The notes under the pieces are model-generated. The model had not been told where the DNA came from. It saw only the letters and a program-made list of their open reading frames with translations, and made no database searches. This document shows positions 35,397 through 47,024 of a stretch of 64,000 nt of DNA, in pieces. Source of the stretch: Liquorilactobacillus nagelii DSM 13675 (GTDB taxonomy: Bacteria > Bacillota > Bacilli > Lactobacillales > Lactobacillaceae); NCBI RefSeq assembly GCF_019444005.1, contig NZ_CP049304.1, positions 2,423,097 to 2,487,096 on the forward strand. The letters run 5' to 3'. The position numbers and the translations under genes are program-made. How positions within the stretch are numbered: the first letter of the stretch is position 1; each line of letters starts with the position of its first letter.

Positions 35397-37766
35397 TTAT
35401 TTAATAGCTTCCCAGTGCCAATTCTCAATTTCTGGTAAATCAGTACCCTCATCACGGATATATTGATGATGTTCAGCAATTTTAGCATTCATCTTTGTAA
35501 CTAACTGACCATAAGCTGCGGCGTTAGGCAGCATTGTAATGGCAGCTTTAACTAAATCAAAACGATCTAATTGATTTAGTACCCGCATATCAAATGGTGT
35601 GGTAATATCACCATTTTCACGATAACCATGAATTGATAAGTTATGATTGTGTCGGTCAAAGAATAAATCCCGAATCAAACCTTCATAGCCATGGAAGGCA
35701 AAGACAATTGGTTTGTTAGTGGTAAAGTAACTATCAAATTCAGCATCACTCAAGCCACGTGGATCAAGTCGTTGACTGCGTAATTTCAGCAAATCAACTA
35801 CATTAATAAAGCGGATTTTTAACTCAGGAGCTGCTTGATGCAGGATCGAAATAGCAGCTAAGCTTTCAAGGTTAGGCTCTGTTCCAGCAGCAGCGATTAC
35901 CAGATCTGGCTCGGTATGATCATCGTTTGAAGCCCAGTCAATGATTTTTAGTCCATTAGCAACTAATTCTTGTGCCTCAGCAGCTGAATAAAATTGTGGT
36001 CGTGGGTGTTTGGAAGCAACAATCAAATTAATTTTTTCGCGATCATTCAATGTTTTAGCCATAACTGCTAATAAACTGTTAGCATCAGCTGGGAGATACT
36101 CACGAATGAACTCAGGTTTTTTATCCGCTAAATGACCTAAGATACCGGGATCTTGGTGAGTATAGCCATTATGATCTTGCTGGAAAACGGTTGAAGCCGA
36201 AATAATATTTAATGATGGAATATCAGAACGCCATGGCTGTTCCTTGGCTTTGCGCAACCATTTGAAATGTTGCGTCAACATGGAGTCAACAACGCGCAAG
36301 AAAGCCTCATAACTGGCAAAAATACCATGACGACCGGTCAAAACATAGCCTTCAAGCCAACCCTCAGCTTGATGTTCTGATAACTGAGAATCAATTACGC
36401 GACCAGCCGGAGCCAAAAATTCATCATTAGGTTCTTTGATTTGTTCCATCCATTGCCGATTGGTTGATTCAAAAATCGGAGCTAAACGGTTTGACATCGT
36501 TTCATCAGGCCCAAATAGACGGAAGTTTTTATTGTTGTCATTTAGTTTGAAGATGTCACGCAGGTAAGCCCCTAAGACGGTCATGTCTTGTGCTTCAACT
36601 TTTCCCGGCGTAGTTGTATCAACAGCATATTTGCGGTAATCAGGCAAAATCAGATCTTTAATTAATTTACCTGGATTAGTGTGCGGATTAGCTGCCATTC
36701 GTTGATCACCTTGAGGTGCAATCGCTGCAATTTCAGATTTCAAAGTTCCATTATCATCGAAAAGTTCTTCTGGATGGTAACTCTTCAGCCAAGAAGTTAA
36801 TGCATCGGCATGTTGCATGTCATTAGCATCAACTGGGATTGGAATCTGGTGAGCCCGGAAAGATTTTTCAATTGGTTGGCCGTCCCATTCTTTAGGACCA
36901 GTCCAACCTTTAGGTGCCCGCAAAACAATCATCGGCCAGACTGGCAGTGAACTATCTTGGTTGTCGCGAGCATTTTTTTGAATTTTTTGAATTTTTTCAA
37001 TGGCTTGATCAACCGCCTTGGCCATTGCTGGGTGCATTTTGGCTGGGTCATCACCTTCAACAAATAACGGTTCCCAACCCAAGCCTTCAAAATATTTTTG
37101 TAGCTGTTCATCAGTTTCACGCGATAAAATGGTTGGATTTGAAATTTTGAATCCATTCAAATTCAAAATTGGTAAAACAGCACCATCATTGATTGGATTA
37201 ATAAATTTATTTGATTGCCAAGAAGTAGCCAGTGGACCAGTTTCAGCTTCACCATCTCCCACAACAGCTGCTGCAATTAGGTCTGGATTATCAAAAATTG
37301 CTCCTGTTGCATGCGAGATCGAATAGCCAAGTTCACCACCTTCATGGATTGAACCTGGAGTCTCTGGAGCAGCATGAGAGGCAACTCCACCAGGGAATGA
37401 AAATTGTTTGAACAGTTTTTGCATGCCAACTTCATCTTGCGTAATTTCAGGATAAATTTCGGTATAACTGCCATCCAGATAAGAGTTTGAAACCATCACT
37501 TGGCCACCATGACCAGGGCCCTCAACGTAAAACATATTCAAGTTGTATTTATTGATTGCACGATTCAAGTGGGCATAGATAAAGTTTTGTCCAGCAATTG
37601 TGCCCCAGTGACCAATCGGTTTGACTTTGACATCATCAGCCTTGAGTGGTCGTTTGAGCAACGGATTATTCTTTAAATAGAGCTGGCCAACAGAAACATA
37701 GTTGGCAGCTCGCCAAAAAGCATCGACTTTTTTCAAATAATCTGGGGATGAATAATCTTGGGTCAT
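35397..37766 (-). CDS. xpkA: D-xylulose-5-phosphate/D-fructose-6-phosphate phosphoketolase
   Basis: A 789-residue thiamine-diphosphate enzyme of the phosphoketolase (Xfp) family. It splits xylulose-5-phosphate into acetyl phosphate and glyceraldehyde-3-phosphate with inorganic phosphate. Signs are the [18 protein letters not shown] block near residue 55, [22 protein letters not shown], the ThDP-binding GDGEAETGP near residue 175, and C-terminal [20 protein letters not shown]. The ATG at 37766 has AAGGAGG. Monocistronic, with promoter TTGACT-N16-TATGAT. It is the key step of heterolactic pentose use. Confidence 0.96.
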   Translation of the reverse strand: MTQDYSSPDYLKKVDAFWRAANYVSVGQLYLKNNPLLKRPLKADDVKVKPIGHWGTIAGQNFIYAHLNRAINKYNLNMFYVEGPGHGGQVMVSNSYLDGSYTEIYPEITQDEVGMQKLFKQFSFPGGVASHAAPETPGSIHEGGELGYSISHATGAIFDNPDLIAAAVVGDGEAETGPLATSWQSNKFINPINDGAVLPILNLNGFKISNPTILSRETDEQLQKYFEGLGWEPLFVEGDDPAKMHPAMAKAVDQAIEKIQKIQKNARDNQDSSLPVWPMIVLRAPKGWTGPKEWDGQPIEKSFRAHQIPIPVDANDMQHADALTSWLKSYHPEELFDDNGTLKSEIAAIAPQGDQRMAANPHTNPGKLIKDLILPDYRKYAVDTTTPGKVEAQDMTVLGAYLRDIFKLNDNNKNFRLFGPDETMSNRLAPIFESTNRQWMEQIKEPNDEFLAPAGRVIDSQLSEHQAEGWLEGYVLTGRHGIFASYEAFLRVVDSMLTQHFKWLRKAKEQPWRSDIPSLNIISASTVFQQDHNGYTHQDPGILGHLADKKPEFIREYLPADANSLLAVMAKTLNDREKINLIVASKHPRPQFYSAAEAQELVANGLKIIDWASNDDHTEPDLVIAAAGTEPNLESLAAISILHQAAPELKIRFINVVDLLKLRSQRLDPRGLSDAEFDSYFTTNKPIVFAFHGYEGLIRDLFFDRHNHNLSIHGYRENGDITTPFDMRVLNQLDRFDLVKAAITMLPNAAAYGQLVTKMNAKIAEHHQYIRDEGTDLPEIENWHWEAIK

Positions 37767-37816
37767 AATTGATTGCCTCCTTAGCAATGCTTACAAGTTA
37801 ATTTTTCTTCAATTCC

Positions 37817-37844
37817 ATCATACCTAATCAGTAGTAAAAGTCAA
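37817..37844 (-). promoter_or_regulatory. Promoter of phosphoketolase
   Basis: Minus strand TTGACT (37844-37839), a 16-base spacer, TATGAT (37822-37817). Confidence 0.65.
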
Positions 37845-37888
37845 CTTATTTTTATTTTGGGACGTACCAATTTAAAAGAAATAAAAAA

Positions 37889-37914
37889 ACTCTTTTTCAA
37901 AAATAAAAAAGAGT
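37889..37914 (-). terminator. Terminator of the GntR/UTRA gene
   Basis: The stem ACTCTTTTT / AAAAAGAGT with a T run on the minus strand, 12 bases after the stop. Confidence 0.7.
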
Positions 37915-37926
37915 CTAAAAAACAGT

Positions 37927-38652
37927 TTAATTAACGGTTACAAAAGAGTTGAATTTCAAATATTTATAATGAAACCGCATAGTAGAAAATTCAAAAGGGG
38001 TTCCATTATCTAGGAAGAAAATTCCTTCCATGATTCCAGCCGGTTCAGTTGGTTTTAATTGCAATAATTTCTGATCTTGGGCGGTTGAAGGTTCCGCGAA
38101 AACTGATAAGAAAGATTTAGTGACAGCCAAGTTATGTTCAGCCTGTAAATAATTGAAAATAGAACCCGAAATAATTTTTTTTGACAATTCTGGAACAATT
38201 TTAATTGGAATATAACCAGTTTCAATCATAAAAGGTTGTTGTCCAAATGAACGTAAGCGCACAATTTGGTAGACAAAATCTTCTTTTGTTAAAAACAGAT
38301 CACGTTGCAATTCAGGGGTAGCTTTGATTACTTGAAAATCCAAGACTTTAATTTTAGGATGCTTACCATTCATTTTAAAATTATCGGTGACACCTAGATT
38401 AGAACTTTCTTCGTAATTAAAAACTGATTCATTTTTCAAATAGAGTGGATTAATAAAAGTACCGGAACCACGTTTTTTAAAGATGATTCCATCATTAGCC
38501 ATTCTACTCAGAGCACGCTTAACTGAGCTACGGCTAACCTGATAGGTCTCACTGAGACTGCGTTCGTCAGGTAAGCGCAGGCCTGGAAATTCACCTGAAA
38601 AAATTCGTTGTTTTAAATCAGTAATAATACGTTTATATACCAATTGCGCCAT
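37927..38652 (-). CDS. GntR-family regulator with UTRA sensor domain (HutC subfamily)
   Basis: A 241-residue regulator. The N-terminal winged helix (VYKRIITDLKQRIFSGEF, then DERSLSETYQVSRSSVKRALSRMANDG) is typical of GntR, and GSGTFINP ends the wing. The C-terminal UTRA ligand-binding domain runs from about residue 90, with QIVRLRSFGQQPFMIETGYIP and FLDNGTPFEFSTMRFHYKYLKF. Such proteins sense phosphorylated sugars or amino sugars. The target is unknown. It lies between phosphoketolase and the galactoside locus and is divergent from the LacI gene. Confidence 0.87.
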   Translation of the reverse strand: MAQLVYKRIITDLKQRIFSGEFPGLRLPDERSLSETYQVSRSSVKRALSRMANDGIIFKKRGSGTFINPLYLKNESVFNYEESSNLGVTDNFKMNGKHPKIKVLDFQVIKATPELQRDLFLTKEDFVYQIVRLRSFGQQPFMIETGYIPIKIVPELSKKIISGSIFNYLQAEHNLAVTKSFLSVFAEPSTAQDQKLLQLKPTEPAGIMEGIFFLDNGTPFEFSTMRFHYKYLKFNSFVTVN

Positions 38653-38729
38653 AGAAATACCCCTTAATTTTAAGCTAATCTAAGTACTAGTTAACCACAA
38701 TGCTTAGAAAACAACAAGCAGTTAGAAGA

Positions 38730-38757
38730 TTTAGTAAATAAATTGGCCAAATTTACC
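38730..38757. promoter_or_regulatory. AGTAAATA-type operator ahead of the galactoside LacI gene
   Basis: TTTAGTAAATA and, inverted, AAATTTACC flank an AATTGGCC centre. The half-site AGTAAATA recurs in the divergent lacS-galK promoter (44166 and 44286), so this is a candidate autoregulatory site. Confidence 0.45.
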
Positions 38758-38814
38758 AAGTTTTAGTTTATTTAGTGTTAAAATAATATTGCATATACAG
38801 GAAGGGGACCTTAG

Positions 38815-39831
<1,017 letters not shown>

Positions 39832-39853
39832 AAAGATTGGTACAAAGGCAATT

Positions 39854-39934
39854 AACTAGCGAGCATTAACATCATAAACCGAATAATCCGCGATTGGGAT
39901 TATGTTTGGTTTTGGGGGTTAATGCTCGCTAGTT
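39854..39934. terminator. Large nested hairpin after galR
   Basis: AACTAGCGAGCATTAAC (39854-39870) is perfectly complementary to 39918-39934, a 17-bp stem. Its 47-base loop holds inner stems (ATAATCC/GGATTAT and AAACC/GGTTT). A short T run follows, so it can terminate galR, though it is far larger than needed. Confidence 0.6.
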
Positions 39935-39963
39935 GGTTTTTGGTACGCATTTGCGATTAAGAA

Positions 39964-40075
39964 AATATAAAGAGTCCAGGGCTTTTTGATATGCTTTCCC
40001 TATATAAGTCACTTTATATTTCAGTGTCCTATATAGGGAGCATATCATTTGTCCCGGGCTCTTATAATTTTTATT
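39964..40075. repeat. Very long imperfect inverted repeat between galR and beta-galactosidase
   Basis: The two arms of about 48 bases pair almost throughout. Matched pieces include GATATGCT with AGCATATC, CCCTATATA with TATATAGGG, and AGAGTCCAGGGC with CCCGGGCTCT. The loop is about 10 bases and both flanks are AT-rich. It lies between converging genes and may be a bidirectional terminator or a MITE-like relic. Confidence 0.65.
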
Positions 40076-40095
40076 AAATGTTATAGTTGTTCAGT

Positions 40096-42129
40096 CTAAT
40101 TTTTACTAATCAAAATCTTTACTCCAAAAGCTTCAACTGAATTTGAGTTATTAGGATTAGAACTAAAGTATGGTTGATAGTTTTGCAAGTTTAAGTCAGC
40201 AGGGATTTTTTCAGCTGAATCACTTAAGTTTAAAATAAACATATATTCTGTATTGTTCCAATTTCGGCTATATATTTCTAAAGGCGAAGGTTGGTAATTG
40301 GTTACAGATAAAGAACAATTTGCAGCTTGGAAGATGCTCTTAAACAAGTGTTTCAAGCCATCATTAGTTAAATTGCTACCGACATAATAGGCAATACCTT
40401 TACCAAAAACATTTTTAGTTATAGCTGGAGTTCCTTGATAGAACTCGCTGGTGTATTGGGCAAGTGGGCTGGCACCTTCTAAATGGATTAAATCGCATAA
40501 TAAATTACCAGCACTTGCTTGACCGTCAGTGAATTGAATTTTGACTGACTTGTCAGGCAAAATGGCATCGGATTCTTCTACCCAAATTCCAGTTGCTTTT
40601 TTTAAAGGTCCCGGGTATCCACCAAGATAAACATTATCAGTTTCATTTACCAATCCAGAAAAGAAACTGGTAACTAATTTCCCGCCATTTTCAACGAAAG
40701 TATTGATTTTTTCGCCTAAATCAGCTTTCACCATATATAACATTGGCGCGATTACAAATTGGTATTGACTAAAATCATCGTCTGTTCCGATTACGTCGAC
40801 TGCTACATGTAGGTCATAAAGAGCATGGTAATAGCTAAGAACCGTTGCTAAATAATCAAGATCTTTGGAGATCCCAGCTACATAATTTACAGCCCAAAGA
40901 TTAGACCAATCAAAAACGATCGCAATTTTATTTTGCTTTTTTGCTTGTAGTAGCTCAGGAGACAATTGCTCTAAAGTTTCACCTAAGCGTTTGACTTCTT
41001 GAATTACTCGAGTGTCTGTTTTTTCAGAGTGGGCAATAACAGCACCGTGGAACTTTTCTTGAGCACCGATGGATTGTTTTAATTGGAAAAATTGAACGGT
41101 GTTTGCCCCATGAGCTATCGCTTGAAGTTCTTGGACTTGTAACTGTCCTGGTCGTTTTAATGGGCTATAATTTTGCCAATTTACCTGTGAAGGAGTAGAT
41201 TCCATCAGCATGAACGGCTTTCCATGACCAAGACCACGCATTAAATCATAGAGAAAGGCCGTCTTATAAGCTGGTGTATCATAGGTTGGGTAGCTATCAT
41301 AAGCGATAATATCTTGGGATTTAGCCCACTTAAAATAATCTAAGTCAGGATTAGGTGTTCCATGAAAATTAGTCGTGATTAATACATGATTATCATAAGA
41401 TTCAATTATTTTCTTTTCATTTCGGAAGAGTTGCAACAGACTATCAGATTGGAAACGGCGATAATCAATTGATAAACCACTGACTGCTGTGTCGGTATTT
41501 TCAGGTCCAAAAGCGTCGCCTAGTTCATTGGGAACAACAACTTCTTCCCAATCATAAATTATATGTCCCCAAAACGTTAAGTTCCAAGCACGATTAAGTT
41601 CGGCAACAGAATGATATTTTTTTTGTAACCATTTGCGGAATTCTTTTTGACAAAGATCACAGTAGCAATAGCCGCCGTATTCATTGTTGATATGCCAAAC
41701 GCTGATTGCTTGATTGGTAGCATATCTTTGAGCCAAGTGATCAACTAATTGATTAGCTAATCGTTGATAATTGGGGCTGGAAGGGCAAAAGTTATGTCGC
41801 TGTCCAAAAGTGTGACGTCTTCCTTGATAGTCAACTCGACCAACATCGGGATATTTTTTAAACATCCAAGCTGGCATTGCTGCAGTTGCGGTAGCAAGGA
41901 CGATTTTAAAACCAGTTTTTGAGAATTTTTCAATAATTTTGTCTAATTTTGAAAAATCATATTTTTCCTCGCAAGGTTGTAGTAGGGACCAGGAGAAGAC
42001 ATTAATCGTAATAGAATTAATTTTGGTATCTTTAAAGATTTTGATGTCATCATCCCAGCTTTCTTCAGGCCATTGTTCTGGATTGTAATCTCCGCCGTAA
42101 AGAATTCGTGTTAATTGATTTTTTTCCAT
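40096..42129 (-). CDS. bgaB: Beta-galactosidase, glycoside hydrolase family 42
   Basis: A 677-residue intracellular enzyme hydrolysing terminal beta-galactosides. GH42 features are YGGDYNPEQW at residues 11-20, the acid/base Glu150 in WHINNEYGG, the cysteine-rich CYCDLCQ metal site just after it, and the nucleophile Glu310 in FMLMESTPSQVNW. It has no signal peptide. The ATG at 42129 has GAAGGAG in front; an upstream extension lacks a better start. It lies 22 bases after lacS and is transcribed with it, so imported galactosides are cleaved at once. Confidence 0.94.
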   Translation of the reverse strand: MEKNQLTRILYGGDYNPEQWPEESWDDDIKIFKDTKINSITINVFSWSLLQPCEEKYDFSKLDKIIEKFSKTGFKIVLATATAAMPAWMFKKYPDVGRVDYQGRRHTFGQRHNFCPSSPNYQRLANQLVDHLAQRYATNQAISVWHINNEYGGYCYCDLCQKEFRKWLQKKYHSVAELNRAWNLTFWGHIIYDWEEVVVPNELGDAFGPENTDTAVSGLSIDYRRFQSDSLLQLFRNEKKIIESYDNHVLITTNFHGTPNPDLDYFKWAKSQDIIAYDSYPTYDTPAYKTAFLYDLMRGLGHGKPFMLMESTPSQVNWQNYSPLKRPGQLQVQELQAIAHGANTVQFFQLKQSIGAQEKFHGAVIAHSEKTDTRVIQEVKRLGETLEQLSPELLQAKKQNKIAIVFDWSNLWAVNYVAGISKDLDYLATVLSYYHALYDLHVAVDVIGTDDDFSQYQFVIAPMLYMVKADLGEKINTFVENGGKLVTSFFSGLVNETDNVYLGGYPGPLKKATGIWVEESDAILPDKSVKIQFTDGQASAGNLLCDLIHLEGASPLAQYTSEFYQGTPAITKNVFGKGIAYYVGSNLTNDGLKHLFKSIFQAANCSLSVTNYQPSPLEIYSRNWNNTEYMFILNLSDSAEKIPADLNLQNYQPYFSSNPNNSNSVEAFGVKILISKN

Positions 42130-42151
42130 AATAGCGACTCCTTCCAAAAAA

Positions 42152-44065
42152 TTATTTCAAAGTTATTTTTCCAAGATTATCCTGATGTTTTACTTTGGTG
42201 TCAGCTCTAAATTCAGGAAGCTGATTGAGTAGTTTAGGTTGGGTGAAGAAAATAATTACGGTATCATCATAACCGCTGTTTATAATTAAGTCACGATCGA
42301 AATCAAGCAACAAGTCACCAGCTTTAACTTTTTGACCATCTAGATAATGAGTAACAAAACCTTCACCATGCATATTGACGGTATCAATTCCGACGTGGAT
42401 GATGGCACCAATGCCATTTTCAGATTCAATTCCAATCACATGTTTGGTTGTAAAGGTAAATTTGATAGTTCCATCAAATGGTGCATAGATTTTGCCACTG
42501 GCAGGGCGAATTGCAAAACCAGTTCCTGGAAATTCGGTTGGCAATTCATTTAGAGTAATTAACTCGCCATCTGCCGGGGAAGATAGTTCAATTGTTTCAG
42601 AAGAAATGGCACTTGTTGTTTTTTTATCTAATGATATTTGGCCGCTAATTAATTTGTTATTTAATTCTTCAACAATGTCAGCGTGTTTCTTTTCAGTTAA
42701 TTTAACTTTTGCTAAGAAGGCAATTAATGAAAGAATTGCCAACACCAACGGAATATAAAATGCCAAGCTTTCAAAAGTATGGATATCTTTAGCTGTCATA
42801 TCAGCTGCAGTAGCTTTGCCGGTCATACCAGCAGCGATGGCAATAAAACCAACTAAACCATTAGAAAAAGCACCAGTTAATTTATCAATCATTGGTCGAA
42901 CAGCTAAAATAACAGCTTCATTACGTTCCCCATTCTTTAATTGACCATATTCAATTGCATCAGTTAAAGTTAAAACGGTAACTAATTGAGCAAAGTTAAT
43001 GTCAAACAAAGCCAATCCAATTGTCAGCATTACCATATTATCTCTACCAACAATAAAAATTAAATAGGCGAGAATCATAAAGAATTGTCCAATAGCGAAT
43101 AACCATTTGCGTGGGATGAATTTGTTTAAAATTGGGTAGAGCGGTGAAGTACAGAAACCGATAATAGTAGCGATCACACCAACGATCCAATATTCATTTG
43201 GTTTACCAACAACAAATTTGAAGAGGTAGAATAAAACACCATTAGTTACAACATAGGCAAATGAGTAAAGAAAATAAGCTAAGCTGGCCCAAAGTATTTG
43301 ATCATTATGGGCTAAAGCTTTGAAGACATCTTTAATTGTAGTTTTTTGCTTAGCAGATTTTCTGATTAGATTATCTTTTTCGTTAGTTCCAAGAGCAACA
43401 GCAAAAGCACAAACTATCGCGATTATTGAAATGATTACGGCAAAAGCCAACCAGCCGGGGGCTCCTTGATAATGCTTGCCGGTAGCTAAGAAGGTAAAGT
43501 AAGTTACAATCGGAACGATAATAATAGTTAATCCATTCCAGCCAATAGTTCCGGTAAATGAACCAAGCGAAGTGTAAATACCGCGTTCCCGACTATCTTC
43601 ACTTAGAGCTGGGACCATCCCCCAGTATGCAACATCGGAAAAAGAATAGAAAATATCTAAAGTTACGAATAAAATCACAAATACAACAGCAAACAGGATC
43701 CAGTTAACTTTGGCTAATCCAAAAATTCCTGTAAAAATAATAATTAATAAAATAGCACTAACAACATTTCCGATAATGATCCAAGGTTTAAATTTACCCC
43801 ACCTCGTATGAGTGTTATCAACAACATTTCCAATCAATGGATCAATAACAATTTCTGCAATCCGAATAAAAACAATCAAACTAGTAATCAAACCAATTAA
43901 TTTATCAGCGATGCTTTTATCTAGTCCAGAAAACATGCTGCTAGTCACAAAAACGATAAAGTAAGTACTTAATGCACCGTAAAAAGCAGAATGTCCAAGA
44001 TTACCTAACGCAAAAGACGTCCGTGATATTAGCGTCTTCCCAGTTAGTTTTTGTTTATTTTCCAT
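42152..44065 (-). CDS. lacS: LacS-type galactoside symporter with C-terminal PTS IIA domain
   Basis: A 638-residue fusion. Residues 1-470 form a GPH-family transporter with 12 helices (AEIVIDPLIGNVVDNTHTRWGKFKPW near residue 73; IEYGQLKNGERNEAVILAVRP). Residues about 495-638 form an EIIA(Glc)-like domain with GAIIHVGIDTVNMHGEGF, where His557 is the likely HPr phosphorylation site. It exchanges or co-transports lactose and galactose. Two ATGs compete; the second, 44065, has the better spacing to GGAGGG. A cre site overlaps the promoter region. Confidence 0.94.
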   Translation of the reverse strand: MENKQKLTGKTLISRTSFALGNLGHSAFYGALSTYFIVFVTSSMFSGLDKSIADKLIGLITSLIVFIRIAEIVIDPLIGNVVDNTHTRWGKFKPWIIIGNVVSAILLIIIFTGIFGLAKVNWILFAVVFVILFVTLDIFYSFSDVAYWGMVPALSEDSRERGIYTSLGSFTGTIGWNGLTIIIVPIVTYFTFLATGKHYQGAPGWLAFAVIISIIAIVCAFAVALGTNEKDNLIRKSAKQKTTIKDVFKALAHNDQILWASLAYFLYSFAYVVTNGVLFYLFKFVVGKPNEYWIVGVIATIIGFCTSPLYPILNKFIPRKWLFAIGQFFMILAYLIFIVGRDNMVMLTIGLALFDINFAQLVTVLTLTDAIEYGQLKNGERNEAVILAVRPMIDKLTGAFSNGLVGFIAIAAGMTGKATAADMTAKDIHTFESLAFYIPLVLAILSLIAFLAKVKLTEKKHADIVEELNNKLISGQISLDKKTTSAISSETIELSSPADGELITLNELPTEFPGTGFAIRPASGKIYAPFDGTIKFTFTTKHVIGIESENGIGAIIHVGIDTVNMHGEGFVTHYLDGQKVKAGDLLLDFDRDLIINSGYDDTVIIFFTQPKLLNQLPEFRADTKVKHQDNLGKITLK

Positions 44066-44123
44066 ATTCATTGCCCTCCATTTTTGAAGCGAAGATTATA
44101 AAGATAGATCAACGAGCTTCTTT

Positions 44124-44138
44124 AGTAACCGGTTACAA
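44124..44138 (-). promoter_or_regulatory. cre site in the lacS promoter region
   Basis: Minus strand TTGTAACCGGTTACT fits WTGNAANCGNWNNCW fully and contains the 12-bp palindrome GTAACCGGTTAC. It lies just downstream of the -10, suited to CcpA repression. It differs from the site at 50951 by one base. Confidence 0.75.
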
Positions 44139-44142
44139 TGAC

Positions 44143-44171
44143 AATATACTATTATTTAGTTAATAAGTAAA
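44143..44171 (-). promoter_or_regulatory. Promoter of lacS-bgaB
   Basis: Minus strand TTTACT (44171-44166), 17 bases, TATATT (44148-44143). The -35 overlaps AGTAAATAGTATTACT, a candidate GalR operator. Confidence 0.6.
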
Positions 44172-44285
44172 TAGTATTACTAAACATTTTTGTAGAAAAT
44201 AAATAAAAATATTCTGTGTGATAGGAAGAACATCAATCCTTCATTTGAATAATCAGCTTTAAAACAGTACTTTTACGATAAATTA

Positions 44286-44324
44286 AGTAAATAGTGTTGA
44301 TTTTTAGTAAATATATAGTAAAAT
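44286..44324 (+). promoter_or_regulatory. Promoter and operator of galKTM
   Basis: TTGATT (44297-44302), 16 bases, TAAAAT (44319-44324). AGTAAATAGTGTT (44286-44298) overlaps the -35 and repeats the sequence found at the lacS -35; TTTAGTAAA lies in the spacer. The stretch between this and the lacS promoter, about 110 bases, shows nothing else. Confidence 0.6.
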
Positions 44325-44355
44325 GAAATTGAAAAAATAAAGTAGGTGGGAAATT

Positions 44356-45522
44356 ATGGAAAATAAAAACTTAATTGTTGCATTCAAAACTATTTTTAAA
44401 AACGAACCAAAGGTAACTTTCTTTTCACCAGGAAGAATTAATTTAATTGGTGAACACACAGATTATAATGGTGGCCACGTCTTTCCGTGTGCTATCAGTT
44501 TAGGAACTTATGGAGCAGCTAGAATTAGAGATGACCAGCAAATTAGGCTGTATTCTGAAAATTTCAGTAAACTTGGAGTGATTGAAACAGATTTAGAACA
44601 TTTAGAGTTTGCTAAGCAGGATAAATGGACAAATTATCCCAAAGGTGTAATTACACAATTGATCAAAGCTGGATATGCAATAAATAAGGGAATGGACTTG
44701 TATTTTAATGGTGATTTACCAGATGGAGCTGGTCTTTCATCATCAGCATCAATTGAGCTGCTGACTGGAGCTATGGTTGCAGCATTGTTTAATTTAAAAA
44801 TTCCAATGTTGGATTTAGTAAAATTTGGACAGAAAACTGAAAATGACTATATTGGAGTTAACTCTGGAATTATGGATCAATTTGCAGTTGGAATGGGGAA
44901 AAAAGATCAAGCAATATTATTAGATACTAATACGTTAGAATATTCATATGCTAGATTAAATTTGGATCAAAATGTAATCGTTATTATGAATACGAATAAG
45001 AAGCGAGAATTAGCTGATTCGAAGTATAATGAACGTCGTCAAGAATGCGATAATGCTCTGGCAGACTTACAGCAAAAATTATCAATCAGTTCTTTAGGCG
45101 ATTTAACAATTTCAGAATTCGATCAGGCTGCTTATTTGATTAAAAATAAAGTTGAACGGCAACGAGCACGACATGCAGTTTTTGAGAATCAACGGACACT
45201 TGAAGCAAAACAAGCACTTGATAATGGTGATTTAATGCAATTTGGTCATCTGATGAACGCGTCTCATATATCCTTAGAAGATGATTATCAAGTGACAGGG
45301 AAAGAATTAGACACATTGGTACACACTGCTTGGCAGCAAAAAGGAGTTCTCGGAGCTAGAATGACTGGAGCGGGTTTTGGTGGTTGCGCAATTGCTTTAG
45401 TAGCTGAGGATTCAGTAACTGATTTTAAAAAGAATGTTGCCCGTGTCTATCAAGAAAAGGTTGGTTATGTTCCTTCATTTTACGTAGCAAAAATAGCTGA
45501 TGGAACTAGTGAGTTTAAGTAA
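44356..45522 (+). CDS. galK: Galactokinase
   Basis: A 388-residue GHMP kinase that phosphorylates galactose to galactose-1-phosphate. Motifs are [23 protein letters not shown] near residue 26 (substrate signature), the ATP loop [13 protein letters not shown] near residue 126, and the C-terminal [16 protein letters not shown] near residue 340. First gene of the Leloir operon galK-galT-galM, divergent from lacS. Confidence 0.96.
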   Translation: MENKNLIVAFKTIFKNEPKVTFFSPGRINLIGEHTDYNGGHVFPCAISLGTYGAARIRDDQQIRLYSENFSKLGVIETDLEHLEFAKQDKWTNYPKGVITQLIKAGYAINKGMDLYFNGDLPDGAGLSSSASIELLTGAMVAALFNLKIPMLDLVKFGQKTENDYIGVNSGIMDQFAVGMGKKDQAILLDTNTLEYSYARLNLDQNVIVIMNTNKKRELADSKYNERRQECDNALADLQQKLSISSLGDLTISEFDQAAYLIKNKVERQRARHAVFENQRTLEAKQALDNGDLMQFGHLMNASHISLEDDYQVTGKELDTLVHTAWQQKGVLGARMTGAGFGGCAIALVAEDSVTDFKKNVARVYQEKVGYVPSFYVAKIADGTSEFK

Positions 45523-45535
45523 GTAGGTGAAATAA

Positions 45536-47008
45536 ATGGAGAGAAAGACATTAATTTCGGCTTTTGTTGAGCAAATTATTGCTAAAACAGATTTTAGTCA
45601 GTTGGATCAGATTTATTTGTATAATCGGATTTTGAATTTAGTTGATGGTGTTGATAAAACAGGCGATTATACTGATAAATCATTAATTGAATTGGCGGAT
45701 TTATTAGTTAACCTTGGTGACACTGAACGAACTGCTGGACAAAAAGAGCTGCTAAAAACTGAACTGCTGAACTTTTTAGTACCAGCACCAAGTAAAGTTA
45801 ATCAAATTTTTTGGAATGAATATCAGCAACAAGGAGTTAATTCAGCTCTAAAGTATCTATATCAGTTGAATCAAGCAAGTAATTATATTAAGACAGCTGA
45901 GATTAGCAAAAATAAATACTTTCGTTATCAATCAAAATATGGTGAATTGGAGATTACAATTAACCTTTCAAAACCTGAAAAGGATCCGCGTGATATTGCT
46001 CGGTTACAAAAGCTTGCTCCGACTAGTTATCCACAATGTCAATTATGTTTTACTAATGAGGGCTATCAAGGAAGAATTGGATACCCTGCGCGCAGCAATC
46101 ATCGAATAATTCGCTTTGATTTGCTTAATGAGACATGGGGCTTACAATATTCACCATATGCCTATTTTAACGAGCATTGTATTTTTGTTGATCAAAAGCA
46201 TCAATTAATGAAGATCGATCGATTGACCTTTAGGCGCTTATTAACTATCTTAGATATTTTTCCTGCCTATTTTGTTGGTAGTAATGCAGATTTACCGATA
46301 GTCGGTGGTTCAATTTTGAGTCATGAACATTTTCAAGGCGGTCGTCATGAATTTGCAATGGATCAAGCTAAGATTAGACAAACGATAACATTTACAGATT
46401 TTGCTCATGTTAAAGCCGGAATCGTTGATTGGCCGATGTCGGTTATTCGTTTGTCTGGAAAAAATGAGGAAGAATTAGTTGAGCTAGCTACTAAAATTCT
46501 GAACAGTTGGAAAAATTATAGTGATGAAAAAGTTGCAGTAATTGCAGCTTCAGATCACCAGCCACATCACACTATTACCCCAATTGCTCGTAAACGAGGG
46601 GCAGAATATGAACTAGATTTAGTTTTGCGTGACAATCACTGCACCAAAGAATTTCCGGCGGGTGTTTTTCATCCTCATCCAGATGTTCAGAATATTAAAC
46701 AAGAAAATATTGGATTAATTGAGGTTATGGGATTGGCAATTTTGCCGCCACGTTTACAAAGAGAACTAGCTGAAGTTGAAAGGTATTTGTTACATCAGCC
46801 GAATCAAATAGCGGAAAAGCACTTGCATTGGACTGAAAAAATTTTACAACAATACGATGGTAAAATAATTGCAGAAAATGTTACGTCAATTGTCAAACAA
46901 GCTCTGGGAGCAACTTTTGTTCGGGTGCTGGAAGATGCAGGTGTCTTTAAAAATGATTCTGTAGGACAAAAGGCATTTAATCGTTTTGTAGATTATGTGA
47001 ATGAATAA
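45536..47008 (+). CDS. galT: UDP-glucose--hexose-1-phosphate uridylyltransferase (type 2 GalT)
   Basis: A 490-residue enzyme of the Firmicute-type GalT family. It exchanges UMP between UDP-glucose and galactose-1-phosphate. Signs are YPQCQLCFTNEGYQGRIGYPARSNHR near residue 165, SPYAYFNEHCIF, and the active-site region GGSILSHEHFQGGRHEFAM near residue 260. The start follows galK by 13 bases with a moderate ribosome site (AGTAGGTGA). Confidence 0.95.
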   Translation: MERKTLISAFVEQIIAKTDFSQLDQIYLYNRILNLVDGVDKTGDYTDKSLIELADLLVNLGDTERTAGQKELLKTELLNFLVPAPSKVNQIFWNEYQQQGVNSALKYLYQLNQASNYIKTAEISKNKYFRYQSKYGELEITINLSKPEKDPRDIARLQKLAPTSYPQCQLCFTNEGYQGRIGYPARSNHRIIRFDLLNETWGLQYSPYAYFNEHCIFVDQKHQLMKIDRLTFRRLLTILDIFPAYFVGSNADLPIVGGSILSHEHFQGGRHEFAMDQAKIRQTITFTDFAHVKAGIVDWPMSVIRLSGKNEEELVELATKILNSWKNYSDEKVAVIAASDHQPHHTITPIARKRGAEYELDLVLRDNHCTKEFPAGVFHPHPDVQNIKQENIGLIEVMGLAILPPRLQRELAEVERYLLHQPNQIAEKHLHWTEKILQQYDGKIIAENVTSIVKQALGATFVRVLEDAGVFKNDSVGQKAFNRFVDYVNE

Positions 47009-47024
47009 AAAGGAGGTAAAGCGG

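Noticed and set aside
36914..37474. Several open frames overlapping phosphoketolase on both strands
   Set aside because: All are shadows of a long, unambiguous coding region.
40081..40140. tRNA-like or other functional RNA in the hairpin region before bgaB
   Set aside because: The hairpins do not form a cloverleaf and no conserved tRNA bases are seen.
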